DNA from: a virus
Virus record (IMG/VR): IMGVR_UViG_3300025141_000637
Span: 1 to 26,160 of that record
Direction: 5' to 3' (one strand)
Length of the DNA: 26,160 bases
This document shows positions 14,202 to 20,492 of this stretch, piece after piece. The stretch's first letter is position 1; each line of letters begins with the position of its first letter. The notes beneath the pieces were generated by a model. It was not told the DNA's origin. It saw nothing but the letters and a program-made list of their open reading frames with translations, and ran no database searches. A program made the translations under genes and the position numbers.

Positions 14202-16523
14202 CTACCAGACCTTCCAGAGGTTAGCAGCAACGTACATCAAGGAGACCGCACCGTAGTTGGATTCGAGAGAGATAGAAGCCTCACCATCAATGCTGTGGGC
14301 GCCAGCGCCGCGAGCAATGATAAGATCGAAACCACCCAAAGAGGCGGGGGCCTTAACGTGGATAACGTCACCAACAGACGGAGCCGCCGGAAGAGTCAGA
14401 GTACGATCTGCGGTCAAAGACGCAGAACCGTAGTTCATACCCTCAGCAAGAGTAGCGTTGGCGTCAGCGAAGGTCGCGACGTCGTTACTCTGGACAGAGA
14501 GGACACCGTTAGTAGCAGTTAGACCACCACCAGCCATGGCTGTGACGAGGTCCGCAATGGACTCCTTCTTGGTGGAACCATCGGTGGCATCGATAAAGGC
14601 GAAGCTGTCGGCGGAGACTGCAATAGCAGCAGCAGACAACTCAGAAAGATCGAGAGCCAAGACACCGCTTGCAGCGGAGAGGCCGTCACCAGCGAGGCCG
14701 GTAGCGACATCATCGTTGACCATGCCATCGTGGATTGCATCAGCAGAGATGGTCAAGAGACCATCAGCGCCTAGAGTAGCGTCACCAGACATGGAGCGGT
14801 AGATCAAGTCGTCGCCATCGGAGACCGGGAACTGCGCAGCAGAACCAAGTGCGAGGGCAGACGGGTCACCGGAAGCGTCACCAATGATGAAGGAACCACG
14901 AGTGATGCCTGCCATCTTAGCGAGAGTCACACCATTGTCCTTCAAACGAAGGCTATCAGAGTTGATCTCGATGCCAGTACCATCGACGTTGACGGCGAGG
15001 GTAGCGATAGAATCCACGCCACCACCGTAGGAAAGACCGTTGCCGGCGAAGGAGCCAGAGAGACCAACCTTGTCAGAAGTGATTCTGACAGCGCCGGTGA
15101 CTTCGACAGCCAAGACACCGCTTGCAGCGGAAAGACCGAGGCCTGCGAGACCAGTAGCAACGTCATCGTTGACCATGCCATCGTGAACCGCATCGGCGGA
15201 GATGGTCAAGAGACCATCGGCGCCCAAGGTGGCGTCACCGGACATGCTACGGTAGATCAAATCATCACCGTCAGAGACCGGGAACTGTGCGGAAGAGCCG
15301 AGTGCAAGAGCAGACGGGTTGCCGGACGCGTCACCAATGATGAACTTACCGCGGGCAAGTCCAGCCATCTTGGCAAGAGTAACACCGTTATCCTTCAAGC
15401 GAAGAGTGTCAGCGTTAGTCTCGATACCACTGTCATCGACGTTAACAGCCAAGACGCCGCTTGCAGCGGAGAGGCCGTCACCAGCAAGACCGGTAGCGAC
15501 ATCATCGTTGACCATGCCATCGTGAACTGCATCAGCAGAAATGGTAAGGACGCCTGCGGCCAATGTAGCGTCACCGCTCATTGAAACGTATGCGAGGTCT
15601 GTACCATCAGACTGCAAGAACTGGTGGGCAGAGCCAACAGCAAGAGCCTGCGGGTCGCCGGACGCATCGCCGGAGATAATGGAACCACGAGTGATACCAG
15701 CCATCTTAGCGAGAGTCACGCCGTTGTCCTTCAAGCGAAGGGTATCGGAGTTGATCTCGATGCCAGAGCCGTCGACGTTGACAGCGAGAGTGGAGATAGA
15801 ATCCACGCCGCCACCATAGGAAAGACCGTTGCCAGCGAAAGAACCGGAGATACCGACCTTGTCAGAGGAAACCTTGACAGCGCCAGAAGCTTCAATAGCC
15901 AAGACACCAGAAGCGGCAGAGAGGCCGACACCAGCAAGGCCAACTGCAACGTCGTCGTTCAACATGGTGTCGTGGACTGCGTCAGCAGAAATGGTCAAGA
16001 GGCCGTCAGCGCCTAGAGTAGCGTCACCGGACATGGTACGGTAAACCGGATCATCACCATCAGAGATCATGAACTGAGTAGAGGTACCGAGAGCGTGGTA
16101 GGACGGGTTGCCAGAAGCATCACCGACGATGAGAGAACCACGAGTGACACCAGCCATCTTGGCAAGAGTGACACCGTTATCCTTCAAGCGAAGTGTATCA
16201 GCGTTAAGCTCAACACCAGAATCGTCGACGTTGACAGTGTAGACACCGCTAGCGGCGGAGAGACCGGGGCCAGCAGCAGCAGTCGCGTAATCAGCGAGAG
16301 TGTCGGACTTGACCTGACCGTCTGCGTCCTTAAAGTAGAATGAGTCTGCGCCGACTGCAACAGCAGTGTCAGCAACACCGTCGAACTTGACGGCGCCGGC
16401 TGTGGTTAGATCACCAGCAGCCTTAATGTAGCCGGAACCAGAGAAATCAGTTGTAGTGATTCCCTCTTCCTGCTGTAGAGAACCGCTCATCACAGCAGCC
16501 CCTAATTGAAATTTATAAGCCAT
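14202..16523 (-). CDS. Repeat-containing fibre protein, 773 residues
   Basis: Residues about 87-620 are built of repeats, each holding LRLKDNGVTLAKMAG, RGxxIxGDASGxP, MSGDATL and TISADAVHDGMVNDDVATGLAG. LRLKDNGVTLAKMAG occurs at 111, 262, 374 and 525, a spacing of 151, 112 and 151. The longer spacing holds an extra 39-residue block (KVGxSGSFAGNGLSYGGGVDS), so the array reads A-B-A, A-B-A with a 263-residue super-period. The C-terminal domain (about 690-773) has LTADRTLTLPAAPSVGD, SIDGEASISLESNYGAVSLMY and ends LWKVW, related to the ends of the next two fibre genes upstream. A long repetitive shaft with a folded tip is the natural reading. GGAGG precedes the ATG, and a terminator follows. Confidence 0.75.
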   Translation of the reverse strand: MAYKFQLGAAVMSGSLQQEEGITTTDFSGSGYIKAAGDLTTAGAVKFDGVADTAVAVGADSFYFKDADGQVKSDTLADYATAAAGPGLSAASGVYTVNVDDSGVELNADTLRLKDNGVTLAKMAGVTRGSLIVGDASGNPSYHALGTSTQFMISDGDDPVYRTMSGDATLGADGLLTISADAVHDTMLNDDVAVGLAGVGLSAASGVLAIEASGAVKVSSDKVGISGSFAGNGLSYGGGVDSISTLAVNVDGSGIEINSDTLRLKDNGVTLAKMAGITRGSIISGDASGDPQALAVGSAHQFLQSDGTDLAYVSMSGDATLAAGVLTISADAVHDGMVNDDVATGLAGDGLSAASGVLAVNVDDSGIETNADTLRLKDNGVTLAKMAGLARGKFIIGDASGNPSALALGSSAQFPVSDGDDLIYRSMSGDATLGADGLLTISADAVHDGMVNDDVATGLAGLGLSAASGVLAVEVTGAVRITSDKVGLSGSFAGNGLSYGGGVDSIATLAVNVDGTGIEINSDSLRLKDNGVTLAKMAGITRGSFIIGDASGDPSALALGSAAQFPVSDGDDLIYRSMSGDATLGADGLLTISADAIHDGMVNDDVATGLAGDGLSAASGVLALDLSELSAAAIAVSADSFAFIDATDGSTKKESIADLVTAMAGGGLTATNGVLSVQSNDVATFADANATLAEGMNYGSASLTADRTLTLPAAPSVGDVIHVKAPASLGGFDLIIARGAGAHSIDGEASISLESNYGAVSLMYVAANLWKVW
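14664..16265 (-). repeat. Duplicated 263-codon (789-bp) internal repeat of the fibre gene
   Basis: Four copies of a roughly 112-residue unit are arranged with two copies of a 39-residue insert (A-B-A-A-B-A). Copies are almost identical in protein but differ at many third codon positions, for example between 14700-14870 and 15160-15330, so the duplication is not recent or has been held by protein-level selection. Confidence 0.8.
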
Positions 16524-16556
16524 TTATAAAACCCTCCATAGTAATAGTTTTTTTAG

Positions 16557-16590
16557 GCAACGAAGCGAGAGATAAATCCCACTTCGTCGC
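16557..16590 (-). promoter_or_regulatory. Stem-loop at the likely 5' end of the repeat fibre message
   Basis: GCGACGAAG and CTTCGTTGC (9 pairs with one G-U) flank a 16-base loop, immediately downstream of the motif at 16593-16601. If transcription starts a few bases after the motif, the stem forms at the very 5' end of the mRNA, where it could protect the transcript. Confidence 0.4.
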
Positions 16591-16592
16591 TC

Positions 16593-16601
16593 TTAAATAG
16601 T
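16593..16601 (-). promoter_or_regulatory. Putative late promoter motif ACTATTTAA upstream of the repeat fibre gene
   Basis: Exact ACTATTTAA on the coding strand in the 98-base gap after the 333-residue fibre gene, 70 bases before the ATG at 16523. Confidence 0.5.
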
Positions 16602-16621
16602 CTTCTGGAGGGCCTTAATTT

Positions 16622-17623
16622 TTAGTAGATGAAGTATCTATTGGCGCCGTTACAATAAAGATGAATTGATGCGTATGGTGACTCCAAAACTACTGAATTT
16701 TGCCCATCAATCGTTTGACCGATGGCTGCATTGATCGTGATGTTCCGGGCATTTGCGCTGCCTCCCTCATCTTTAACGACCACCGTCTGACCGTCTCGCA
16801 TCAGTGCTGCATTTGGCAGACCCAGCGCTATTACCCCTGACGCATTTACAGTGTCGACTCCAACGTAATAATCGGTAGTCGAAATACTGTAGTCCTCGAC
16901 TACGCTTACGCGCTTCATTTGGAGGCCTCCGTTAATCGCCAAGACAGAAGAGCTAAACATCAAATCAACAGAGCCAGTAATGTCTCCGTCTATATCATGA
17001 AATTGCAGAGCCGCTATTGGGCCCTCTGCTACGACGTGATCGGCTTTAACATTTATAAGATTGCCGCCATCTCCGTAGAATGCAGAAGCAGACATATTCA
17101 AACTAGAACTTATAGTCTTGTTGAATGTAATAATATCTTGCACCTCATTAGAGGCGATGGTGGCGCCATTTGTGCCAATATGAATGGAGCCAGTGCCAAC
17201 AAACAATTCTTTCCATCTATTGCTAGCTGAGCCCAGAGAAAATGCGTTACTGCCCGATGGAGCAATTGAGCCAGTAATCGTCAGGCCGCGGCTAGCGGAT
17301 ATGTTAACTGTTCCAGTAAAGAACGAATCTCCAGCATATAAGGTGTTTGCAGTGACCCCAACTGAAGCCGTTATGTCTCCATTAACAGTTAACAGAGAAC
17401 CATCAAAAGTAAGATTCGGTTCCCCAACCATACTGTTGGCGTTGGCGCCCACTGTGAGGAGGTTGTCCGCCGAAGCATTGGCGACTATCCGAGGTATTTC
17501 TGTGACCGAAGCTCCGTTTCCGTAGAGGAGGCTTCCTGATAGGGTTGCGGCTGTGACCGCTGAGACGTTGCGCAATTCAACAGAACTTGCACGGATGGCC
17601 CCGGACATAGCGTTATAACCCAT
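16622..17623 (-). CDS. Fibre protein, 333 residues
   Basis: The beta-rich sequence contains short repeated elements typical of phage fibres (LTFDGSLLTVNGDITAS, FSLGSASNRWKELFVGTGSIHIG, ISSSLNMSASAFYGDGGNLINV). The C-terminal 100 residues, ending IGQTIDGQNSVVLESPYASIHLYCNGANRYFIY, match the end of the 216-residue protein encoded just upstream and, more distantly, the 773-residue fibre downstream. MGYNAMSGAIRA at the start resembles other fibre starts here. The segment SNRWKELFVG recalls the region before chaperone-type fibre tips, but no intramolecular chaperone is evident. AAGGAG lies 11 bases before the ATG and the gene follows its neighbour after 26 bases. Fibre assignment is good; location on the virion is unknown. 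Confidence 0.7.
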   Translation of the reverse strand: MGYNAMSGAIRASSVELRNVSAVTAATLSGSLLYGNGASVTEIPRIVANASADNLLTVGANANSMVGEPNLTFDGSLLTVNGDITASVGVTANTLYAGDSFFTGTVNISASRGLTITGSIAPSGSNAFSLGSASNRWKELFVGTGSIHIGTNGATIASNEVQDIITFNKTISSSLNMSASAFYGDGGNLINVKADHVVAEGPIAALQFHDIDGDITGSVDLMFSSSVLAINGGLQMKRVSVVEDYSISTTDYYVGVDTVNASGVIALGLPNAALMRDGQTVVVKDEGGSANARNITINAAIGQTIDGQNSVVLESPYASIHLYCNGANRYFIY

Positions 17624-17649
17624 GGTCGCTGCCCTCTCCTTAGTCTATA

Positions 17650-18300
17650 TTAGTATACGAACCAATTAGCTCCATTACTATATAGACTGATTGCCGGATA
17701 GCTTCCAGAAAGTACGTAGAAATTGCTGCCATCGATAGTATTGGGCGATGATGATGAGACAATAACCTGTCCGGCTCGGCTCGCTACTTCATCTTTAATC
17801 ACTATAACAGCGCCCGATTGGGCCGAGGTTGCTGCGTGAACTCGCAGTTCCACGTTCCCCACCTTCTGGATCCCAATAATATAGTCAGCATTGGATGAAG
17901 TAAACAGAGATGCAGTAACCGGGGTATATTTACCGGCGAAGCCTCGTACTGTAACGCGCTCAGTTGTTGTTGAGACATTTAATATTGGTGTCGACGAGGA
18001 CAGCGCAACTGTCATACTACCGGTGCGAATGTGAACATCGCCATTGCTGTTACCGAAGTAAGTGGAGCCAGACGTTTCGGTGACGTTAGAGATGTGATAC
18101 TCGCTAGCGTACAGAGCGCCATCAATGCGGACTGTTCCAGTAATAGCGAGAGTGCTGGGATCATATCCGCCTACTGAAGCGGTATAATACATAAAGTCAG
18201 TAGAACCAGTGGAGTTGGTTTCTGTTGATATGAACTGAACTGAGCCAGAGGGGCCACCAACGTTGGTGGCATTAATATATGCCCAAGCGTACTTCGCCAT
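17650..18300 (-). CDS. Short fibre-like protein, 216 residues
   Basis: The N-terminal half is beta-rich and Ser/Thr/Gly-rich (VQFISTETNSTGSTDFMYYTASVGG, TGTVRIDGALYASEYHISNVTETSGSTYFGNSNGDVHIRTGS). The C-terminal domain (about 120-216) carries SGAVIVIKDEVASRAGQVIV and closes TIDGSNFYVLSGSYPAISLYSNGANWFVY, the clearest version of the tip shared with the 333- and 773-residue fibres. It starts 4 bases after the stop of the 138-residue gene, with AGGGG inside the end of that gene serving as ribosome binding site, so the two are likely coupled. Possibly a short fibre or tip that co-assembles with its longer relatives. Confidence 0.65.
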   Translation of the reverse strand: MAKYAWAYINATNVGGPSGSVQFISTETNSTGSTDFMYYTASVGGYDPSTLAITGTVRIDGALYASEYHISNVTETSGSTYFGNSNGDVHIRTGSMTVALSSSTPILNVSTTTERVTVRGFAGKYTPVTASLFTSSNADYIIGIQKVGNVELRVHAATSAQSGAVIVIKDEVASRAGQVIVSSSSPNTIDGSNFYVLSGSYPAISLYSNGANWFVY

Positions 18301-18304
18301 GAGT

Positions 18305-18721
18305 TTATACCCCTACAGCAACAGGGCCAGAACCAGAGAAGTTTAAGCCTAAACTACCAGATGTGCGTTGCCTAGGAATAGTGGTAAGGCCAGCTACCAC
18401 ATCGCAGGTCCCGGCAGAGCCACCATATAACCATAAATTGGTAAGTTTTGTTTCATATACTGTAGATTTTCCGTAGCCGTTTGATCCGCTCGCATCTACC
18501 GTAAAATAGTAGCCGGCACTGGTCACGCCGGCGGCCGAATATCCAACACGAAGCGGGACAGTGGATTTGTTAATAACTTGAAACCATCGGGTTACATAGG
18601 GAAACTCCACTACGCGAGCAGTTGTATCATAATCAACACTGGCGCTTGCAAACGGCCTTCCGCTTACCTGAAACGCTGGTACATTGTTAATTCCTACTTC
18701 TGCTTTCCATGACATTGCCAT
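18305..18721 (-). CDS. Small beta-rich virion-type protein, unassigned
   Basis: The 138-residue protein has VTRWFQVINKSTVPLRVGYSAAGVTSAGYYFTVDASG in the middle, then KLTNLWLYGGSAGTCDVVAGLTTIP and a Gly/Ser-rich end (LNFSGSGPVAVGV). I remember similar unassigned proteins with a PLRVGFS motif next to fibre genes in marine phages, but no tested function. The composition suggests a beta-sandwich structural protein, perhaps a base for the fibres encoded next. AAAGGA precedes the ATG and a promoter-like motif lies 36 bases upstream, so it probably opens the 138-216-333 fibre unit. Confidence 0.55.
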   Translation of the reverse strand: MAMSWKAEVGINNVPAFQVSGRPFASASVDYDTTARVVEFPYVTRWFQVINKSTVPLRVGYSAAGVTSAGYYFTVDASGSNGYGKSTVYETKLTNLWLYGGSAGTCDVVAGLTTIPRQRTSGSLGLNFSGSGPVAVGV

Positions 18722-18756
18722 AATATTTTTTCCTTTGTTTTAACCTTGTCGTAACT

Positions 18757-18765
18757 ATAAATAGT
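18757..18765 (-). promoter_or_regulatory. Putative late promoter motif ACTATTTAT at the start of the fibre cassette
   Basis: Coding strand AACTATTTATAGTT is nearly self-complementary and abuts the stop codon of the bS21 gene. It ends 36 bases before the ATG of the 138-residue gene. Confidence 0.5.
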
Positions 18766-19010
18766 TAATAAACTTTTCTCCTGCGTCTTTCAAGCGCTCT
18801 TTGTCTTTTTATTTCATCGCGACGGCGCTGACGCGCGGCACGTTCACGTTTTTCCTTTTTCTTAACCGATGGTTTTTTAAAATATCTACGCTCTCGTACT
18901 TGTTCTAAGACGCCCTCTTTCTTGACTTTCCTAGTGAACTTCCGAATCATCTTATTCGGGTCGCCGCGGCACTCTTTGGCTTTAACGGTAACTCGTGCTG
19001 TTTTACTCAT
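18765..19010 (-). CDS. rpsU: Ribosomal protein bS21 homologue
   Basis: The 81-residue, strongly basic protein has MIRKFTRKVKKEGVLEQVRERRYFKKPSVKKKEKRERAARQRR, the bS21 pattern (RxFxR...GVLxExRxRxxxxKPS). Cellular bS21 is usually 55-75 residues; here the N-terminus has a short extra piece (SKTARVTVKAKECRGDP) and the C-terminal Arg/Lys tail is long. bS21 sits on the small subunit near the 3' end of 16S rRNA, where mRNA leaders bind. Phage copies are known and are thought to enter host ribosomes and bias initiation toward phage messages. The gene begins 1 base after the preceding stop with a poor ribosome binding site, so it is likely coupled. Placement among late head genes suggests late expression. 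Confidence 0.88.
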   Translation of the reverse strand: MSKTARVTVKAKECRGDPNKMIRKFTRKVKKEGVLEQVRERRYFKKPSVKKKEKRERAARQRRRDEIKRQRALERRRRKVY

Positions 19011-19011
19011 T

Positions 19012-19437
19012 TTATTTCATTGCCTGCCAAACTTTAGAAGCACTGTTGAACAATGAGGATATGTCCACTCCTGGATCGCCAGCATCCCCTAGATCGGGTG
19101 CTCCCGCAGCAGGAGAAGTAGTGCCGCCGCGGGTTGGCTGGACATTTTCAAATATATCCACGCCGTTATAGGCGTCTTTCCCGACAGCATCCATCATCTT
19201 CTTTCGGTGCTCTTGTAGTTTATTGTTGGTTTCTTTGACGTGGCGTTTACGATGTTCGCCCTCATTAAATAGTACATCGTCATTGTTTTTCTGCGTTGCC
19301 TCGACTACAAGATTACCTTGCATGCCCTTGGCCACTTCCGCCACAACATTGCTTAAAAGCCCTTCTTCTAAAAGGACTTCATGAATACACTCTTTTACAA
19401 GCGGCTTGATAAGCTGTTTTAGTTCTGCTTTTTTCAT
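19012..19437 (-). CDS. Conserved phage protein of unknown function after the protease
   Basis: The 141-residue protein starts MKKAELKQLIKPLVKECIHEVLLEEGLLSNVVAEVAKG, an amphipathic helical segment. A charged helix follows (HRKRHVKETNNKLQEHRKKMMDAV), then a Pro/Gly/Ala-rich, probably disordered stretch (TRGGTTSPAAGAPDLGDAGDPG) and a short C-terminal helix (SSLFNSASKVWQAMK). It overlaps the protease stop by 4 bases (ATGA), so the two are translated in tandem. From position it might be a prohead core component comparable to T4 gp67 or gp68, but no sequence evidence shows this. Confidence 0.55.
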   Translation of the reverse strand: MKKAELKQLIKPLVKECIHEVLLEEGLLSNVVAEVAKGMQGNLVVEATQKNNDDVLFNEGEHRKRHVKETNNKLQEHRKKMMDAVGKDAYNGVDIFENVQPTRGGTTSPAAGAPDLGDAGDPGVDISSLFNSASKVWQAMK

Positions 19438-20051
19438 GTATCACCCGTCTCGTCTTCAAGCACCTCGTTTAACAATCGGTTAATCCGATCTGCCTTGGTG
19501 AACACTTCATTTTTGTACTCCTTGGCCTCTTTCATCATGAAGGCGCCAGGAGTTGAAGGCTCAGAAACCATATCAAAGCAGATTAACTGAAAATCGTCTT
19601 CTACGGTAGTGTGCCCATTTGACTCAGTCACAGAGCCCATGCCTCGTGAAGATATGCCGATGCTCACTCCGTCTTTAACAAGCTCCTGAAGGATCTTACC
19701 GGAAGGAGTATTTAGAACACGAAGTTTGCCCATAACATTGTTTCCGTCCATCCAGCACTCAGTGACAAGATGTGAAGCATTCTTGAGGTTGATAACGGAA
19801 TCATCGGGATGATCGAGTTCACCTAGAGAACGCTTTTCTTTTATAAGCTTCTGATAGTTTTTGACTTCAGTCCGCAAAACTCGCAACGGATATGTTCTTC
19901 CATTTCCGTTGACAGTTTCTGCCATCTGCATAATTCCAGACAACATCATGCCGCCGTCTGCAACAAATCTCTTTTCCTCTTCGGTCAGTAGATCTTGGCA
20001 GATTCCGCCATCACACAATTGATAATATTCACGTAAAAGTACTTTACTCAT
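19434..20051 (-). CDS. 21: Prohead core protease, T4 gp21-like
   Basis: The 205-residue protein is the serine protease that matures the prohead by cutting scaffold and capsid proteins. The family motifs are present: NGNGRTYP (48-55), GELDHP with the likely catalytic His81, and SIGISSRGMGS with the likely nucleophile in Ser134-Ser135. FDMVSEPSTPGAFM follows (159-172), with Asp160. T4 gp21 is 212 residues with His85 and Ser140 at matching positions. AAGGA lies eight bases before the ATG. A terminator-like hairpin ends 16 bases upstream and no motif copy lies in the gap, so transcription must read through or start inside the gene before. bS21 and a 141-residue gene follow. Confidence 0.9.
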   Translation of the reverse strand: MSKVLLREYYQLCDGGICQDLLTEEEKRFVADGGMMLSGIMQMAETVNGNGRTYPLRVLRTEVKNYQKLIKEKRSLGELDHPDDSVINLKNASHLVTECWMDGNNVMGKLRVLNTPSGKILQELVKDGVSIGISSRGMGSVTESNGHTTVEDDFQLICFDMVSEPSTPGAFMMKEAKEYKNEVFTKADRINRLLNEVLEDETGDT

Positions 20052-20066
20052 TGTTTATTCCTTAAT

Positions 20067-20091
20067 AAAAAATGCGGGCGCAACCCGCCCG
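20067..20091 (-). terminator. Probable intrinsic terminator before the protease gene
   Basis: CGGGCG and CGCCCG pair around GGTTG on the coding strand and are followed by CATTTTTT. It sits 15 bases before the protease ATG, so read-through or regulation must allow protease expression. Confidence 0.65.
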
Positions 20092-20097
20092 AATATG

Positions 20098-20126
20098 CAG
20101 CCAGACTTACAAAGTCTAACCGGCTG
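20098..20126 (-). promoter_or_regulatory. Second stem-loop between membrane-protein and protease genes
   Basis: CAGCC pairs with GGCTG and, inside a 4-base bulge, AGACTT pairs with AAGTCT around TGT. It stands just before the terminator hairpin, so the 88-base gap is nearly all structured RNA. No tRNA cloverleaf is present. Confidence 0.45.
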
Positions 20127-20139
20127 AAGCATCCACTTC

Positions 20140-20481
20140 TTAGTCCATGTGCTGTTCATCAAATATCTCCATCTTTTGTTCGTATTTAATCCCTGAATCT
20201 CCGAAGATCATGTTCAGAACATACGATGTTCCAGAAGACAACCAACCTAAAATAAAGAAATTGGCAACAGTAACGTCAAAATTAAATAGTTCTGTATATG
20301 GGGAAAGTAGCATTAAAAACCAACCTACATGAAAACCCATGCACATCGGACAGTGGAAAACCTTTCCATATTTCTTGCAATTATCTTTGGAGGGGCGCAA
20401 TTTTGCTAATAGCGGAAAATCGCTATATACCAGTATTTGCGTCAAGCCATAGGCGCAAAGTATAAAAGCAAGCATCTCCAT
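20140..20481 (-). CDS. Small membrane protein, possibly DUF1360-like
   Basis: The 113-residue protein has a hydrophobic N-terminus (2-19), a central FHCPMCMGFHVGWFLMLLS and a third hydrophobic segment (about 70-92), then a charged tail. The CPxCxGFHxGW motif at 44-54 resembles the DUF1360 membrane family, whose role is unknown. A Cys-x-x-Cys pair beside a membrane segment could bind metal or form a disulfide. AGGAG is eight bases before the ATG, and the gene follows its neighbour after 11 bases, so it belongs to the packaging and portal unit. Its presence among head genes is unexplained; prohead assembly at the membrane is one possibility. Confidence 0.55.
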   Translation of the reverse strand: MEMLAFILCAYGLTQILVYSDFPLLAKLRPSKDNCKKYGKVFHCPMCMGFHVGWFLMLLSPYTELFNFDVTVANFFILGWLSSGTSYVLNMIFGDSGIKYEQKMEIFDEQHMD

Positions 20482-20492
20482 CTCAGTGTCTC

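Noticed and set aside
15183-15584. Plus-strand open frame of 133 codons opposite the repeat fibre
   Set aside because: Antisense of repetitive GC-balanced fibre sequence; similar open frames recur opposite each repeat copy, as expected of a shadow.
14664-16265. Repeats considered as a CRISPR array
   Set aside because: The repeat units are hundreds of bases long, in frame, protein-coding and without unique spacers.
19265-19273. Exact ACTATTTAA inside the 141-aa gene, and another at 20282-20290 inside the membrane gene
   Set aside because: Both lie within coding sequence (codons for VLFN and ELFN) and may be chance; not listed as promoters, though the second could serve the protease.
20092-20139. 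Structured gap considered as a tRNA or small RNA gene
   Set aside because: The stems do not form a cloverleaf and no anticodon or acceptor arm can be drawn.
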